Positions 27,511-37,877 of a DNA stretch of 64,000 nt are shown piece after piece. The stretch spans positions 62,001-126,000 of the forward strand of contig NZ_SLVJ01000005.1 in assembly GCF_004345325.1 (NCBI RefSeq). Reading direction: 5' to 3'. Positions within the stretch are counted from its first letter, which is position 1. The number at the start of each line of letters is the position of its first letter. The notes beneath the pieces are model-generated. The model saw only the letters and a list, made by a program, of their open reading frames with translations. It searched no databases and had not been told where the DNA came from. This stretch comes from Acinetobacter calcoaceticus. Lineage in GTDB: Bacteria > Pseudomonadota > Gammaproteobacteria > Pseudomonadales > Moraxellaceae. The position numbers and the translations under genes were made by a program.

Positions 27511-29698
27511 CTAGTTTATCAGTAGAACTATAGATAAAATCATTATAAGCTTCAAGACTAATAGTTAAATCAAAATTGTCTTTAGCATATTGTTTGATAT
27601 TCGCAATTTCATTTTTTTCAAATTCTGAATGATTTATTACATAGCTAGTTGCAGCATTTGTATCTTCGAATACTTCAGAATTCTTATATACAGTTTCCGC
27701 ACCAGGCCAGTTAAATATCAAAGGTTTAGCTCCTGCAGCCATCCCTTCAGCAATAGCCGTATGGCAGCCTTCGATTGTGCTAGTCGATAACATCCAGCCT
27801 ATTTTTCTCAACCAAGATGCCACATCAGCACCATACTCATCGAAAACAACACCATTTCTTAAAAGTTCACTTTCTTCAATTCGCTTATATTGTGCAATAT
27901 AAAATTCTTTTTCCTCCTGTTTAACCCAAACAAAAGGTATTTCCCAAGGATGTTTTGATTTTATGTATAAGGTATACCTTGGATCATGCGCTCTCAATTG
28001 CTCTAAAATATCTAAGGCTCTATCAAAGCCCTTAAGAGTAGGCACCATTCCTAGCAATCCTAAATTGAATTGATAATTCATCACTTTTGGACGATCAAAC
28101 AATTGAATATCTGCATATTGTGGAATTACTGCTATTTTACCCTCCCCCCATTTGAAATTCTCAACACAATATTTTTTAATATAATCACTAACGACAATAA
28201 TCTTGTCTACATTATTAAAATCTATCAATCCAGGCTGAGAAGTAGTAATTTCAAAACGATGCAACCTGACCAACAGTTTCTGATGCTCCAATTTATTATT
28301 ACTATAATAAACAGCAGCACCAACCGCCCACTCACAAAGAATCACATCAGCCCATTGCAATAACTCTTTAGATTTTTTAGGATCATGGCGTAAAGTAGTT
28401 GTCCAATCATCAAACTTAATTTCCAGATTTGAATCTTGTTGCAAGAATCTAATCACACGATTAAAAAACTTATTATCATGCGATGCAATCAAGATTTTTT
28501 TCTTTTGCTTTAACACAGGATTATTCGTTATTTTTTTAACCTCATAATAACTTGACAACTTACTACTATAAGTATACTCAAATGTAAATTTACCCACAAT
28601 ATCTTGTAATTTTTTTGCCCAATAAAAATATAACTTAGGCTGACTAATAATATTTGCTGTTACTGCATTAATTTCACTAATTCTATTAACATAGCCAGGA
28701 TAATCTACACCGATTAACTTAATATTAGCAGCAGTTTTTTTTAGTATTGGTAGTGTTCCTACAGACATAGCTTCCAATAACTTAGTAGATATTTCATTAC
28801 TCGTATCATATACATCTTGTCTTAATGACAACATAAATGATGCTTGAGAAACTTTAGAGATTGTTGATTGACGATCAAGTTGTTTGACCCATTCGAAATT
28901 TGAATATGACTCAAAATATTCCAACTTTTCTTTGATTCTTTTTACAAAGAATTTATCAGTTTTAGAAGAATTAATTTTTGAACCTATATATAGCATTTTA
29001 TGGTTGCTATAGTTTTCATCGTTTAGAAGTTCAAGAAAATCCTCAACATAATATTGTTGATCTAACTTGCCCGCATATACCATAATTGGTTTTTTTAATT
29101 TCTTATTAATAGATCTGCTATTTAATTTTCGAACTTCAGGAACAATAGGGTTGAGTACAATTACCCTCCCCACATGTTCTGGAAATTTATAATCAAAAAA
29201 TGATCTCATTTCCTCAGTCTGTACAATAATTCTAGCTATATAAGGCAAAGCTTTATTTATAATGGTAGTTTCGTAGTCGTCTTCGTATATATTTAAACGA
29301 GCGAAGTATGCATCAACTTTACTGAGCAAGTGCTTATAAGTTGAGTTCTCAATCTTAGCCACAAATTCTTTAAGATATCGTGGTGCTCGCAATATAATAT
29401 GATCTAAGCCATAATCCTTATCTAAACCTTTTAATATTGTGAATAACTCATAGGTTGAACACGAATTTTCATTTTCCTTGGTGATATACGGGTTTGAAAA
29501 TAAATCGACAATATTAACTTGAAGCATTTCATCTAGTAAGACACGAGAGACTATCTTATCTCTTAAAATCAAGTAAACATTAAATTTATCTTTAGGAAAT
29601 ATCGATGAAATTGATTGCAACCAAATTGATGACCCATCTACCCCATTGGTTGATATATCTCCAAATATTGCTATATTTTTTTTTCTTAAAACGCTCAT
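27503..29698 (-). CDS. Two-domain GT-B glycosyltransferase (731 residues)
   Basis: Two GT-B units appear fused. The first (residues 1 to about 390) ends with KPIMVYAGKLDQQYYVEDF and a STKLLEAMSVGTLPIL sugar-nucleotide segment. The second (from about 400, KKKILIASHDNKFF) has NLGLLGMVPTLKGFDRALD and STSTIEGCHTAIAEGMAAGAKPLIFNW. Two transferase units in one chain could make a repeating disaccharide, as in some group 2 capsule polymerases, but this is inference. The gene overlaps the unknown gene upstream by 4 bp (ATGA) and is A+T-rich. Confidence 0.75.
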   Translation of the reverse strand: MSVLRKKNIAIFGDISTNGVDGSSIWLQSISSIFPKDKFNVYLILRDKIVSRVLLDEMLQVNIVDLFSNPYITKENENSCSTYELFTILKGLDKDYGLDHIILRAPRYLKEFVAKIENSTYKHLLSKVDAYFARLNIYEDDYETTIINKALPYIARIIVQTEEMRSFFDYKFPEHVGRVIVLNPIVPEVRKLNSRSINKKLKKPIMVYAGKLDQQYYVEDFLELLNDENYSNHKMLYIGSKINSSKTDKFFVKRIKEKLEYFESYSNFEWVKQLDRQSTISKVSQASFMLSLRQDVYDTSNEISTKLLEAMSVGTLPILKKTAANIKLIGVDYPGYVNRISEINAVTANIISQPKLYFYWAKKLQDIVGKFTFEYTYSSKLSSYYEVKKITNNPVLKQKKKILIASHDNKFFNRVIRFLQQDSNLEIKFDDWTTTLRHDPKKSKELLQWADVILCEWAVGAAVYYSNNKLEHQKLLVRLHRFEITTSQPGLIDFNNVDKIIVVSDYIKKYCVENFKWGEGKIAVIPQYADIQLFDRPKVMNYQFNLGLLGMVPTLKGFDRALDILEQLRAHDPRYTLYIKSKHPWEIPFVWVKQEEKEFYIAQYKRIEESELLRNGVVFDEYGADVASWLRKIGWMLSTSTIEGCHTAIAEGMAAGAKPLIFNWPGAETVYKNSEVFEDTNAATSYVINHSEFEKNEIANIKQYAKDNFDLTISLEAYNDFIYSSTDKLGV

Positions 29699-30351
29699 CG
29701 ATTATCTCCCCCAGTTACAACCACCTCATCAAAAATTTCGATATTATCCAATAACAGTGGAAATAATATTATATTCCCGCTATGGATAAGTGTTTTCTTG
29801 ATGTCTTGATTTGATTTCAATAAATCTAAAAAGGTGTTCGTCCTCTGAATATCATCATAGGTACCAAAATTACGCCAATTATTCAGCTTCACTAACAAAC
29901 CAACATCTAATTGAATTTCATTAAAATTCCCGACCTGCAAGACATTATTGAAATTATTTGGCGTTAGCTGATAATAGCCTTCGCAGGATTCCTCAAGAGT
30001 TAAAATATTTACTTCCCCTTTAAAATAAGGGATAAAGTAATATTGATTGCTTATTTGAGGTTTTATTCTGTCCACCTTCAGAGATGGATTTTGAATAAGT
30101 ACATTATGATTTAAAGTAATTTTAGTCTGCGAAATAAAATTACTATTTAAATTACTTTTTTTCTTAGTGCCAGCTAATAAATCATTTAAAAAATGATGAA
30201 TCCCTAAAATTTTAGCTTTATTTGGCTGATTATAAAAATTCATAATCGACATACCTACTCTAAAAGCATGCGTATTTTTAAGTTGAAATACCTGCTTTTC
30301 AAGTTCATATATATGATTTTCAATTTCCTTTATGGTTTTAAGTTCTTTCAT
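29695..30351 (-). CDS. Unknown capsule-locus protein with N-terminal coiled coil
   Basis: 218 residues, no family recognised. Residues 1-35 (KELKTIKEIENHIYELEKQVFQ) look like a coiled coil followed by NTHAFRVGMSIMNFYNQP, a motif often seen at the N-terminus of GT-B enzymes that act on capsule chains. The remainder lacks catalytic motifs. The 4-bp overlap with the double glycosyltransferase gene suggests that the two products form a complex, or that this is an ancestral N-terminal piece split from it. Confidence 0.6.
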   Translation of the reverse strand: MKELKTIKEIENHIYELEKQVFQLKNTHAFRVGMSIMNFYNQPNKAKILGIHHFLNDLLAGTKKKSNLNSNFISQTKITLNHNVLIQNPSLKVDRIKPQISNQYYFIPYFKGEVNILTLEESCEGYYQLTPNNFNNVLQVGNFNEIQLDVGLLVKLNNWRNFGTYDDIQRTNTFLDLLKSNQDIKKTLIHSGNIILFPLLLDNIEIFDEVVVTGGDNR

Positions 30352-30363
30352 TTAATTTCACCC

Positions 30364-31590
30364 TCAACCAACAAATGAAAGTATTTTTTTATTATTTTTT
30401 TGCTCTTGAAACTCATCATGTTTCACTAATTCAGCGATTACATCAGCTTGAGCAATTGCATCATCCAATGCAACCAAAGCACCATTACTGATATTTGCAG
30501 GTAGTGTTTGAATATTTGGTTCTACCAATAATAATTCGATAGCTTGGTTAGTTCCGAGTGCTTGGGCGATGCCAACTGCAGGACTTTCACGTAGATCATC
30601 GATATTGGGTTTAAAAGCCAAGCCAAGCAAAGCAACTTTAGGTTTACGACCGAGATCACCCAGTGCGGCAACAGTTTCTTCGATCTTGCTAACAACCCAC
30701 TTTGGCTTATGATCATTTACTTCACGTGCAGTTTGAACCATACGCGCAAGGTCTGGGGTTTTATTGACGATAAACCAAGGATCTACAGCGATACAGTGAC
30801 CACCGACGCCAGCACCTGGGCGTAGAATCTCAACGCGTGGATGACGGTTTGCCAGTTGAATCAACTCCCATACATTGATCTCTAAACGATCCGCAATTAA
30901 AGACAGTTCATTGGCAAAAGCAATATTGACATCACGGAAAGCATTTTCAGTCAATTTGGTCATTTCTGCAGTTCGGGCGTTTGTCACGACCAATTCACCT
31001 TGTACGAAGATCGCATAGACAGCTGCGGCTTGCTGCGCGCAAAGCGGGGTGATGCCGCCGATGGTGCGGTCGTTTTCAACCAACTCACGGATCACTTGGC
31101 CTGGCAATACTCGTTCTGGGCAATAGGCGACAAAGATGTCATGTTCAGTATCACTTTGTTGAGTCGGGAAAGTCAGGTCTGGACGAATCTCTGCCAACCA
31201 TTGCACCATTTGCTCAGTTGCACCTACAGGTGAGGTCGATTCTAGGATCACCACATTGCCTTTTACTAACACAGGGGCAATGCTACGTGCAGCTGACTCG
31301 ATATAGGACAAATCAGGCGTATGGTCTTCACCCTTAAACGGTGTAGGCACTGCAATAAGGAAAGCATCTGCAGCTTCAGCTGTCATAGAGGCTTTGAGAT
31401 GACCTGAACCAACGACACGCTTAACAATGTCTTCTAGACCTGGCTCTACGATATGGATACGACCTTGATTGATGGTGTCGATGGCATGTTGATTGACATC
31501 AAGTCCAATCACATGAGCGCCTGCGTTTGCAAACATGGTAGCTGTGGGTAAACCGATATAACCTAAACCGCTAACTGAAACTTTTTTCAT
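30364..31590 (-). CDS. wecC: UDP-N-acetyl-D-mannosamine dehydrogenase (WecC-like)
   Basis: NAD-dependent oxidation of UDP-ManNAc to UDP-ManNAcA. The Rossmann motif GLGYIGLPTA opens the protein; SPVGATEQMV, TENAFRDVNIAFANELS and GVGGHCIAVDPWF, with the catalytic Cys, are the UDP-sugar dehydrogenase signatures. I chose ATG 31590 (MKKVSVSGLGY); the frame runs two codons further to a TTG. It follows wecB, so the two act in series. About 408 residues, standard. Confidence 0.9.
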   Translation of the reverse strand: MKKVSVSGLGYIGLPTATMFANAGAHVIGLDVNQHAIDTINQGRIHIVEPGLEDIVKRVVGSGHLKASMTAEAADAFLIAVPTPFKGEDHTPDLSYIESAARSIAPVLVKGNVVILESTSPVGATEQMVQWLAEIRPDLTFPTQQSDTEHDIFVAYCPERVLPGQVIRELVENDRTIGGITPLCAQQAAAVYAIFVQGELVVTNARTAEMTKLTENAFRDVNIAFANELSLIADRLEINVWELIQLANRHPRVEILRPGAGVGGHCIAVDPWFIVNKTPDLARMVQTAREVNDHKPKWVVSKIEETVAALGDLGRKPKVALLGLAFKPNIDDLRESPAVGIAQALGTNQAIELLLVEPNIQTLPANISNGALVALDDAIAQADVIAELVKHDEFQEQKNNKKILSFVG

Positions 31591-31675
31591 AACCAATTCT
31601 TTCTTTCAAAATGTATAAACGTATTAATATTCAAGTTGAATATTTAAAATAATAGTGCCAATAGGCTACTCGAAC

Positions 31676-32806
31676 TTAGGCGGCATAGGCCTTTTTAAGC
31701 ACATCGACAATATGCGCACAGGCATTACCATCGCCATAAGGATTATGCGCTTTGCTCATCTGTGTATGCAGTACTTCATTATCAAGTAATGCTGAGACAT
31801 GTTCCACGATCGAGTCTTCTGCTGTCCCCACCAAGCGTACTGTGCCCGCTTCTACAGCTTCAGGTCGTTCAGTGGTATCACGCATGACTAAAACCGGAAT
31901 ACCCAAAGACGGAGCTTCCTCTTGAATACCACCTGAATCGGTTAAGATCAGATGACTTTGCTGCATCAACCAAACAAACTGCATATATTCTTGCGGTTCG
32001 ATCAATTTAATATTGTTCAAGCCGTTGAGATGCTCATAAACTGGTTTTTGTACATTGGGATTCATATGTACTGGATAAACAAATTCAACCTCAGGATAAG
32101 CACTGGCAAGACGCTTCAATGCCTTACAAATATTCTCAAATCCTTCACCAAAGTTTTCTCTACGATGCCCTGTAATCAGGACACGTTTTTTATCCAGATC
32201 CAGCATATTAAATTGATCACGCATTTCCGCTTGTAGCGTAGGGCTGGCATTGATCTTGTCTTTGATATAGAACAGCGCGTCAATTACGGTATTACCAGTC
32301 ACAAAAATATTTTGTTCTGGCACCATTTCTTGTTTGAGATATGAGGCCGCTGTAGAGGTTGGAGAAAAGTGCCATTTGGTAATCACTGTGGTCAGTTGAC
32401 GATTTGCCTCTTCTGGCCAAGGTGAGTAAAGGTCATAAGTACGTAAACCGGCTTCGATATGACCAATATCGATCTTTTGGTAAAACGCAGAAAGCGATGC
32501 ACTGAGCGTAGTACTGGTATCTCCATGTACCAACACCACATCTGGTGCAAAAGATTTAAGCACGTCTTCCAAACCCACCAATATACGTGAGGACAATGCC
32601 GTTAAACTCTGGCCTGATTTCATAATATCGAGATCATAGTCAGGCTGGATATCAAAGATTGACAATACTGAATCCAACATTTCCCGATGCTGTGCGGTTA
32701 CACAGACTTTAGCTTCAATATCAGTTTGTGCTTGTAATGCATGCACCAGTGGCGCCATCTTAATCGCCTCAGGGCGAGTCCCAAATACCAACAATATTTT
32801 CAACAT
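31676..32806 (-). CDS. wecB: UDP-N-acetylglucosamine 2-epimerase (non-hydrolysing)
   Basis: Converts UDP-GlcNAc to UDP-ManNAc. [17 protein letters not shown] at the start, [42 protein letters not shown] and [29 protein letters not shown] are classic. I chose ATG 32806, as GGGA lies upstream. About 376 residues. With wecC next, the capsule very probably contains ManNAcA or a derived sugar. Confidence 0.93.
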   Translation of the reverse strand: MLKILLVFGTRPEAIKMAPLVHALQAQTDIEAKVCVTAQHREMLDSVLSIFDIQPDYDLDIMKSGQSLTALSSRILVGLEDVLKSFAPDVVLVHGDTSTTLSASLSAFYQKIDIGHIEAGLRTYDLYSPWPEEANRQLTTVITKWHFSPTSTAASYLKQEMVPEQNIFVTGNTVIDALFYIKDKINASPTLQAEMRDQFNMLDLDKKRVLITGHRRENFGEGFENICKALKRLASAYPEVEFVYPVHMNPNVQKPVYEHLNGLNNIKLIEPQEYMQFVWLMQQSHLILTDSGGIQEEAPSLGIPVLVMRDTTERPEAVEAGTVRLVGTAEDSIVEHVSALLDNEVLHTQMSKAHNPYGDGNACAHIVDVLKKAYAA

Positions 32807-32911
32807 TAATGATCCCAAAAAACCTAAGTTTTAAATTAATTGTTCAAAAGAATAAAACATACTTATATAACGATTACATTAAAATGTCACTGCTCGAATA
32901 ATACCAAAGCC

Positions 32912-34111
32912 TTAATTCATCCAGTGTGATTTACCATAATAGGCACCATTTAATTGAGAGTTTGCAATCAAGGATTTTTTAAAATATTCATAGTTTTCAA
33001 AATCAACTGCAGTGCGATTTTTCCAAAATAAGGATAAATCTTGTTGCGCAGTTAAACCCTCAATATTATAAATCGCGGCACCTAAAACTTTGACTGGCGC
33101 AGCATGATAGAGTGCTTGCAAACCCGTGGTACTATTAACTGTGACTACACCTAGACTGTTTTTTAATACGGTTGGCAAATGCACATCACAAAAATAATGC
33201 AAACGCTCAGCACAATCATAACGTACGCCCAATTGCTTTATATATTGAGCATAGTGGCGATAACCACGGTCCATAGGATGATGTTTGAGTAATAACTGAT
33301 GCTGTGGGTCAGCGTATTGACTAAAATTACTCACCACCAGTTCAATATATTTTTCCATACTTTTCAAATCACTATGCACCAATATTTGTGAGTCATTGTG
33401 GACTTGCAAAGGAAATACAAAGTATTGATCGCGATGGCTAGTGATAAACTTGCGAATACGCGCAGGCTCAAACACTGCATTATAAAGTCGCCGTAGACCT
33501 GAACATAACCAAGCGCGAAGCTCTGACCATGCAGATAGACCACGATGATGATGATAATATCTATATGTCGGTGTTCGCAGCACTGTAAAGATATAGTACA
33601 TAATCGCACTGAGCACCATTAGATAATATTGATTATCTACAGCTAAAATATCGCGCTCAGACTCCCCATACAATTCCTTACACTTTTCATCTAATTTCAG
33701 ATCAAAAGTTGAAAATGCATTTACTCCGACTTGTTCAAAAGTGATGAAATTGGGCCGTATATAACCTTCCTCAAACACATAGAAACCACGCCCCAATTGG
33801 GTAGTGATTTTTTTTGCCAATTGATGGTATTTTCGGCAATCCCCAAAACAGACAATACTATCGATCTGGTGCCTTATTATTAGTTGTTCTAACCATACCG
33901 AAAATGTATCAAGACCACCTTTATAATCAAAGCAGTTTATATAACTTTTGCGTTCACTATAATACCAGTCCCCCCCATTAAAATTCACTTTATAGGACCC
34001 AATATTATGCGTCCGCAACCACTGCGCGACGCGATTGAAAAAACTGCCCATCGGACCCTGTAAAAATAATACTCTTTTTGAAGACAAAAGATTTTCTATA
34101 TGTATAGACAT
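32912..34111 (-). CDS. kpsS: KpsS-like capsule linker beta-Kdo transferase
   Basis: 399 residues with LFLQGPMGSFFNRVAQWLR, FGDCRKYHQLAKKI, YVFEEGYIRPNFITFEQVGVNAFS and TVNSTTGLQALYHAAPVKVLG, matching KpsS/LipB capsule proteins. KpsS adds the first Kdo to lysophosphatidylglycerol and KpsC extends it, forming the poly-Kdo linker of group 2 capsules. It lies 8 bp downstream of kpsC. Cytoplasmic, membrane-associated. Confidence 0.9.
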   Translation of the reverse strand: MSIHIENLLSSKRVLFLQGPMGSFFNRVAQWLRTHNIGSYKVNFNGGDWYYSERKSYINCFDYKGGLDTFSVWLEQLIIRHQIDSIVCFGDCRKYHQLAKKITTQLGRGFYVFEEGYIRPNFITFEQVGVNAFSTFDLKLDEKCKELYGESERDILAVDNQYYLMVLSAIMYYIFTVLRTPTYRYYHHHRGLSAWSELRAWLCSGLRRLYNAVFEPARIRKFITSHRDQYFVFPLQVHNDSQILVHSDLKSMEKYIELVVSNFSQYADPQHQLLLKHHPMDRGYRHYAQYIKQLGVRYDCAERLHYFCDVHLPTVLKNSLGVVTVNSTTGLQALYHAAPVKVLGAAIYNIEGLTAQQDLSLFWKNRTAVDFENYEYFKKSLIANSQLNGAYYGKSHWMN

Positions 34112-34119
34112 GAAGCAAC

Positions 34120-36117
34120 TTACATCCTTTGCTTAAACCGTATAAAACTTAAAAATATACTGCGCCATTTTTTTTGCTGCGGTTGCAGATCGACTTTCAC
34201 CTGCTGTTCGATATAGTCAATCACCGACTCAACATCCGTGAGCGGTAGACCAAAGTGTTTAGACCTCGGCAGGTTATAAATAGGATAGCGAACCAATACG
34301 CTATAGACCAACTCATGCAAGCTCAATTTTCTGATACGTCGTGCTTGTACGTGCCGATCTGTCGTTAGGCCCCAACCCGCATAAAAAGGCATGCCATAAC
34401 AGACCACTTTTATGCCTCTGATCAATGCCTCAAAGCCACTGAGTGAGGTCAGGGTGTGTAATTCATCTATGGCGGAAAAACATTCTACAATCGATCGTGT
34501 CGCCTCAATGTGATCTGCATATTGCAGCATCTCAGATTCAGCGATTACACCTTTACGCAAACCCGCAGTAACATCCGGATGAGGTTTGTAGATGATATAG
34601 GCATGCGGATTTTGGCGTCTAACTTCGACAAGCAAGGCTAGATTGGTTTTGATGTCTATCCCACCCAATTGCACCGACATATCATCTTCTACTTGCCCGA
34701 TGACCAAGATCTTGGTTTGTGCGTAGGCTGAGAGATCCAAGCTTTGACGTTGACCGACATTGTATTTTGAGATATTCATCGCAATGATTTTTTCAATTAA
34801 CTGAGTGGTTTGGCGCTGCTGATCAAGGCTCAATTGGCAGTGATTGAGTAGCCACTCTAATCTAGATGCTCGGGTGGCATCATAGTAAATACCCATATCA
34901 TCAAAGACCAACGAGCAGGGGCGAATCAAACTGGCACCCAAGCCTATGGAGCGGATAAAACCATCTTCCACCACGGTCAAATCGGTGTAGCCTTGTTGGC
35001 GTAGCAAATGCGCTTTTCTCCCCCACGCCACGACATGATTTTTTTTTGCAGGTTTTAGATAGCGTTGATAGCGGTAATCAAACTGTGGAAAGTCCAAATA
35101 GGCATCGAGAAATTTCTTTTTCCACGGACTAAAGCCATACAGTACCGCCGAGCCCGAGAGTTGACGCTGGAACTGAAGATTTGGAATCAACTGTGCCAGC
35201 AGTTGTTCTAATTCACAACGCTGTGCGGTCAAGGGCGATATATATCGTGCATAGCGCAGATAGGCACAGGAAAACAGATGTTGAATACTTCGATTGAGTT
35301 GTCTGCGCCCCTGCAATATAGCAATCGGTGCATGCTGATCATGGGTCAAGCCCCAGCCCGCATACCACGGCATGCCAAAGCAGTGAACTTTTTTGGCATA
35401 GAGCAAAGCCTCAAAACCCATCTGTGAACTCACCACATACACCTCATCCATATGCTGTAACAGCTCTATAGGATGGTAGGATTCGGTGATCAGCCTGAGA
35501 TTGGGTTGTTGCAAGTCTTGTGCGCTGAAGTGCCCTTTGGCCTTATTTGCAATCACATCTGGATGTACCTTTAGCCACAAAGTTGCATCTGGATGATCTA
35601 AGCTCGCCTGCCGTAACATCTGGCTAAAACTGCTAGCAGTGGCACCCGCATATTGAATAGACTGGTCACCATAAGTTTGATCAACGATCAAGATATTTTT
35701 TTCTGCGCTAAATTGTGCGCTATCGAGTGCAACATAAGCTTGGTTGTATTTGGTGATGCGATATTGCCGGATCAATGCCATACACGTCGTCGCGCGCTGA
35801 TTGAACGCAGTGGACTCAGGCGCTGCAATCAATTGCTCCAGATCCGAGCTTTGCAGCGCATCAAAGTAGATCCCAGAATGATCCACCACCAAAGACAAGG
35901 GTGGACAACCCTGCTTACCCAACCCCATGGAGCGGATAAAACCATCCTCTACACACAATGCTGGGATGTTTTTGTCTTGAGCTATTTTCGCTGCTTTAAA
36001 ATAACTGGGTTTACGCCCCCAGCCTACAGTCGCCAAGCACTGTGGATAGCGCGCATCTGCCAAAAATGCCTCGATCGCGGGGATCTGTTGGATCTTGCGG
36101 TTACTGTATATATACAT
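34120..36117 (-). CDS. kpsC: KpsC-like capsule linker beta-Kdo transferase (tandem domains)
   Basis: 665 residues made of two related Kdo transferase modules: VEDGFIRSMGLGKQGCPPLSLV in the first and VEDGFIRSIGLGASLIRPCSLV in the second, each followed by a GMPWYAGWG/GMPFYAGWG segment. The internal duplication is typical of KpsC/LipA. It extends the Kdo linker begun by KpsS. The following kpsS starts 8 bp after its stop. Confidence 0.93.
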   Translation of the reverse strand: MYIYSNRKIQQIPAIEAFLADARYPQCLATVGWGRKPSYFKAAKIAQDKNIPALCVEDGFIRSMGLGKQGCPPLSLVVDHSGIYFDALQSSDLEQLIAAPESTAFNQRATTCMALIRQYRITKYNQAYVALDSAQFSAEKNILIVDQTYGDQSIQYAGATASSFSQMLRQASLDHPDATLWLKVHPDVIANKAKGHFSAQDLQQPNLRLITESYHPIELLQHMDEVYVVSSQMGFEALLYAKKVHCFGMPWYAGWGLTHDQHAPIAILQGRRQLNRSIQHLFSCAYLRYARYISPLTAQRCELEQLLAQLIPNLQFQRQLSGSAVLYGFSPWKKKFLDAYLDFPQFDYRYQRYLKPAKKNHVVAWGRKAHLLRQQGYTDLTVVEDGFIRSIGLGASLIRPCSLVFDDMGIYYDATRASRLEWLLNHCQLSLDQQRQTTQLIEKIIAMNISKYNVGQRQSLDLSAYAQTKILVIGQVEDDMSVQLGGIDIKTNLALLVEVRRQNPHAYIIYKPHPDVTAGLRKGVIAESEMLQYADHIEATRSIVECFSAIDELHTLTSLSGFEALIRGIKVVCYGMPFYAGWGLTTDRHVQARRIRKLSLHELVYSVLVRYPIYNLPRSKHFGLPLTDVESVIDYIEQQVKVDLQPQQKKWRSIFLSFIRFKQRM

Positions 36118-36188
36118 CTATCGCAGCCTTCTGATTATGCGATCTATACCGCAATACATGCACACCCAAATTACTGATTATGATCAGC

Positions 36189-37874
36189 TTAGATATCCAA
36201 CGCCACTTTGGTCATGATCGCAATCTGATAGAGCACTTGGGTAATACCACGTGCAATCTCAACTGACTTCGAGCTAACTTTAGGCAGGACCAAGATTTCA
36301 TCGCCCTGCAGCACTTTGGCACGTTTGCTCAACAACTCAGCTTGGCCATTCTGACGCATTACAATGACTTTGGATTTATTGGATTTTTGACTGAAGCCAC
36401 CCACTTGATCGATATAACTATTGGCAGTTAGGTTGGGTTGATAGGCCACACCATTCGGGAACATCACTTCACCATGAACCATCACCACCGAGGTCACTTC
36501 TGGGATCTTGAGTACATCGCCCTGCTCTAAGATCACATCTTGATAATTGGCAGGATCAAGCACCACCTGACCCAGGGGTTGGGCTTGACGGGCTTTGGCG
36601 ATGAACTGCTTGATCATCTCTGCATCTTTAGAGCGTAGATTGGCCTCTTCTTGGGTACTCGAGCGCACATTAAAGGTGGCGTCTTCAAGCTTGTCCAAAG
36701 TGATATTGAGCATTTCTTTTTGACGCACTGCCACAGAAGGTCGATACAGTTGCATAGCATTCATATTCGCCAAAGCATTGGGCTTGATATGGGGTAACAC
36801 TTCAGACAACTTAGCGCCATAGGGCAATACGATGGCATGTTCACCATTGGTCGCACCATCAATACGAACTTGGATGTTGCCAGCATAACGATCAGCGGTG
36901 ACATTTAAAATATCACCATCTTGAACTTGGATATTTTGCGCATCGGACAATTTATAATATTCACTGCGAAACTCATTGCCCTGACGACGCATAATACTGA
37001 CGTTGGTCGCACCTGGTTTGAGTTTGGCAACATTGAGCGCACTCGCCACGGTCAGATGATTGACATTAAACTCAAAATCATAGGCATTAAATACTTCACC
37101 AGCGATACTAAAAGTCTGAGTACGCGGTCCCACCACGATGACATCACCATCTCTAAAGCTAAATGGCAACACCCGACCTGAGATCAGAAACTCATATAGG
37201 TCGATGTTTTGCATCACCTGACCATTACGCATGATCTTGATATCAATATAACTACCACGCTCTGGATCAACGCCACCGGCGCGATCAAGATAGGCCAAGG
37301 CAGTATCATTGGCCAAACCACCATAATTACCAGGTTGATTGACCACGCCTGTGACCAAGACCTTGACCGGTTGAGCCTCCATCAGCGCAGCATAGACCCC
37401 GACATTGGACACATAGACCTTACGTACATGTGACTCAACCAAACTTTGTAATTGACCATTATTGATCCCCATGACGCGAATCGGGCCAATATTGGGTAAA
37501 AATATATTACCTTGTGGATCAACCGTTTGCGTACCAGAAAACTGATAAGCGCCCCAGAGTCGAATATTGATCTGATCGCCTGGGTTGATCTTATAACTGT
37601 TGTTAAAGGTACTGCCCGTCGTGCCAGAAAATGCACCTTTAAACAACTGTGAACCAAACATATTTTGCTTGCTTGGATATTTGCTGGCGCTGCTTGGAGA
37701 AAGGTTCACCACCGACTGGTTCGGCAAGATGGTTTGATCTGCAGCTGCTTGAGTGGTTGCCGATGGCAGGCTACCCATAATCGGGTTACCCGGTACCAAT
37801 TCATTTGCCGCATAGAGAGGATGAGCTGCAGTGGCGAGTAGCGGGATGAGCACACACAATAATTTCTTTTTCAT
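36189..37874 (-). CDS. kpsD: KpsD-like capsule export outer-membrane/periplasmic protein
   Basis: 561 residues, the size of E. coli KpsD. A signal peptide (MKKKLLCVLIPLLATAAHPLYA) precedes a polysaccharide export domain with YKINPGDQINIRLWGAYQFSGTQTVDPQGNIFLPNIGPI and further SLBB-like repeats (KVLVTGVVNQPGNYGG, SIAGEVFNAYDFEFN, VMVHGEVMFPNGVAYQ). It forms the outer part of the export channel with KpsE. GAGAAT precedes the ATG. Confidence 0.92.
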   Translation of the reverse strand: MKKKLLCVLIPLLATAAHPLYAANELVPGNPIMGSLPSATTQAAADQTILPNQSVVNLSPSSASKYPSKQNMFGSQLFKGAFSGTTGSTFNNSYKINPGDQINIRLWGAYQFSGTQTVDPQGNIFLPNIGPIRVMGINNGQLQSLVESHVRKVYVSNVGVYAALMEAQPVKVLVTGVVNQPGNYGGLANDTALAYLDRAGGVDPERGSYIDIKIMRNGQVMQNIDLYEFLISGRVLPFSFRDGDVIVVGPRTQTFSIAGEVFNAYDFEFNVNHLTVASALNVAKLKPGATNVSIMRRQGNEFRSEYYKLSDAQNIQVQDGDILNVTADRYAGNIQVRIDGATNGEHAIVLPYGAKLSEVLPHIKPNALANMNAMQLYRPSVAVRQKEMLNITLDKLEDATFNVRSSTQEEANLRSKDAEMIKQFIAKARQAQPLGQVVLDPANYQDVILEQGDVLKIPEVTSVVMVHGEVMFPNGVAYQPNLTANSYIDQVGGFSQKSNKSKVIVMRQNGQAELLSKRAKVLQGDEILVLPKVSSKSVEIARGITQVLYQIAIMTKVALDI

Positions 37875-37877
37875 GGC

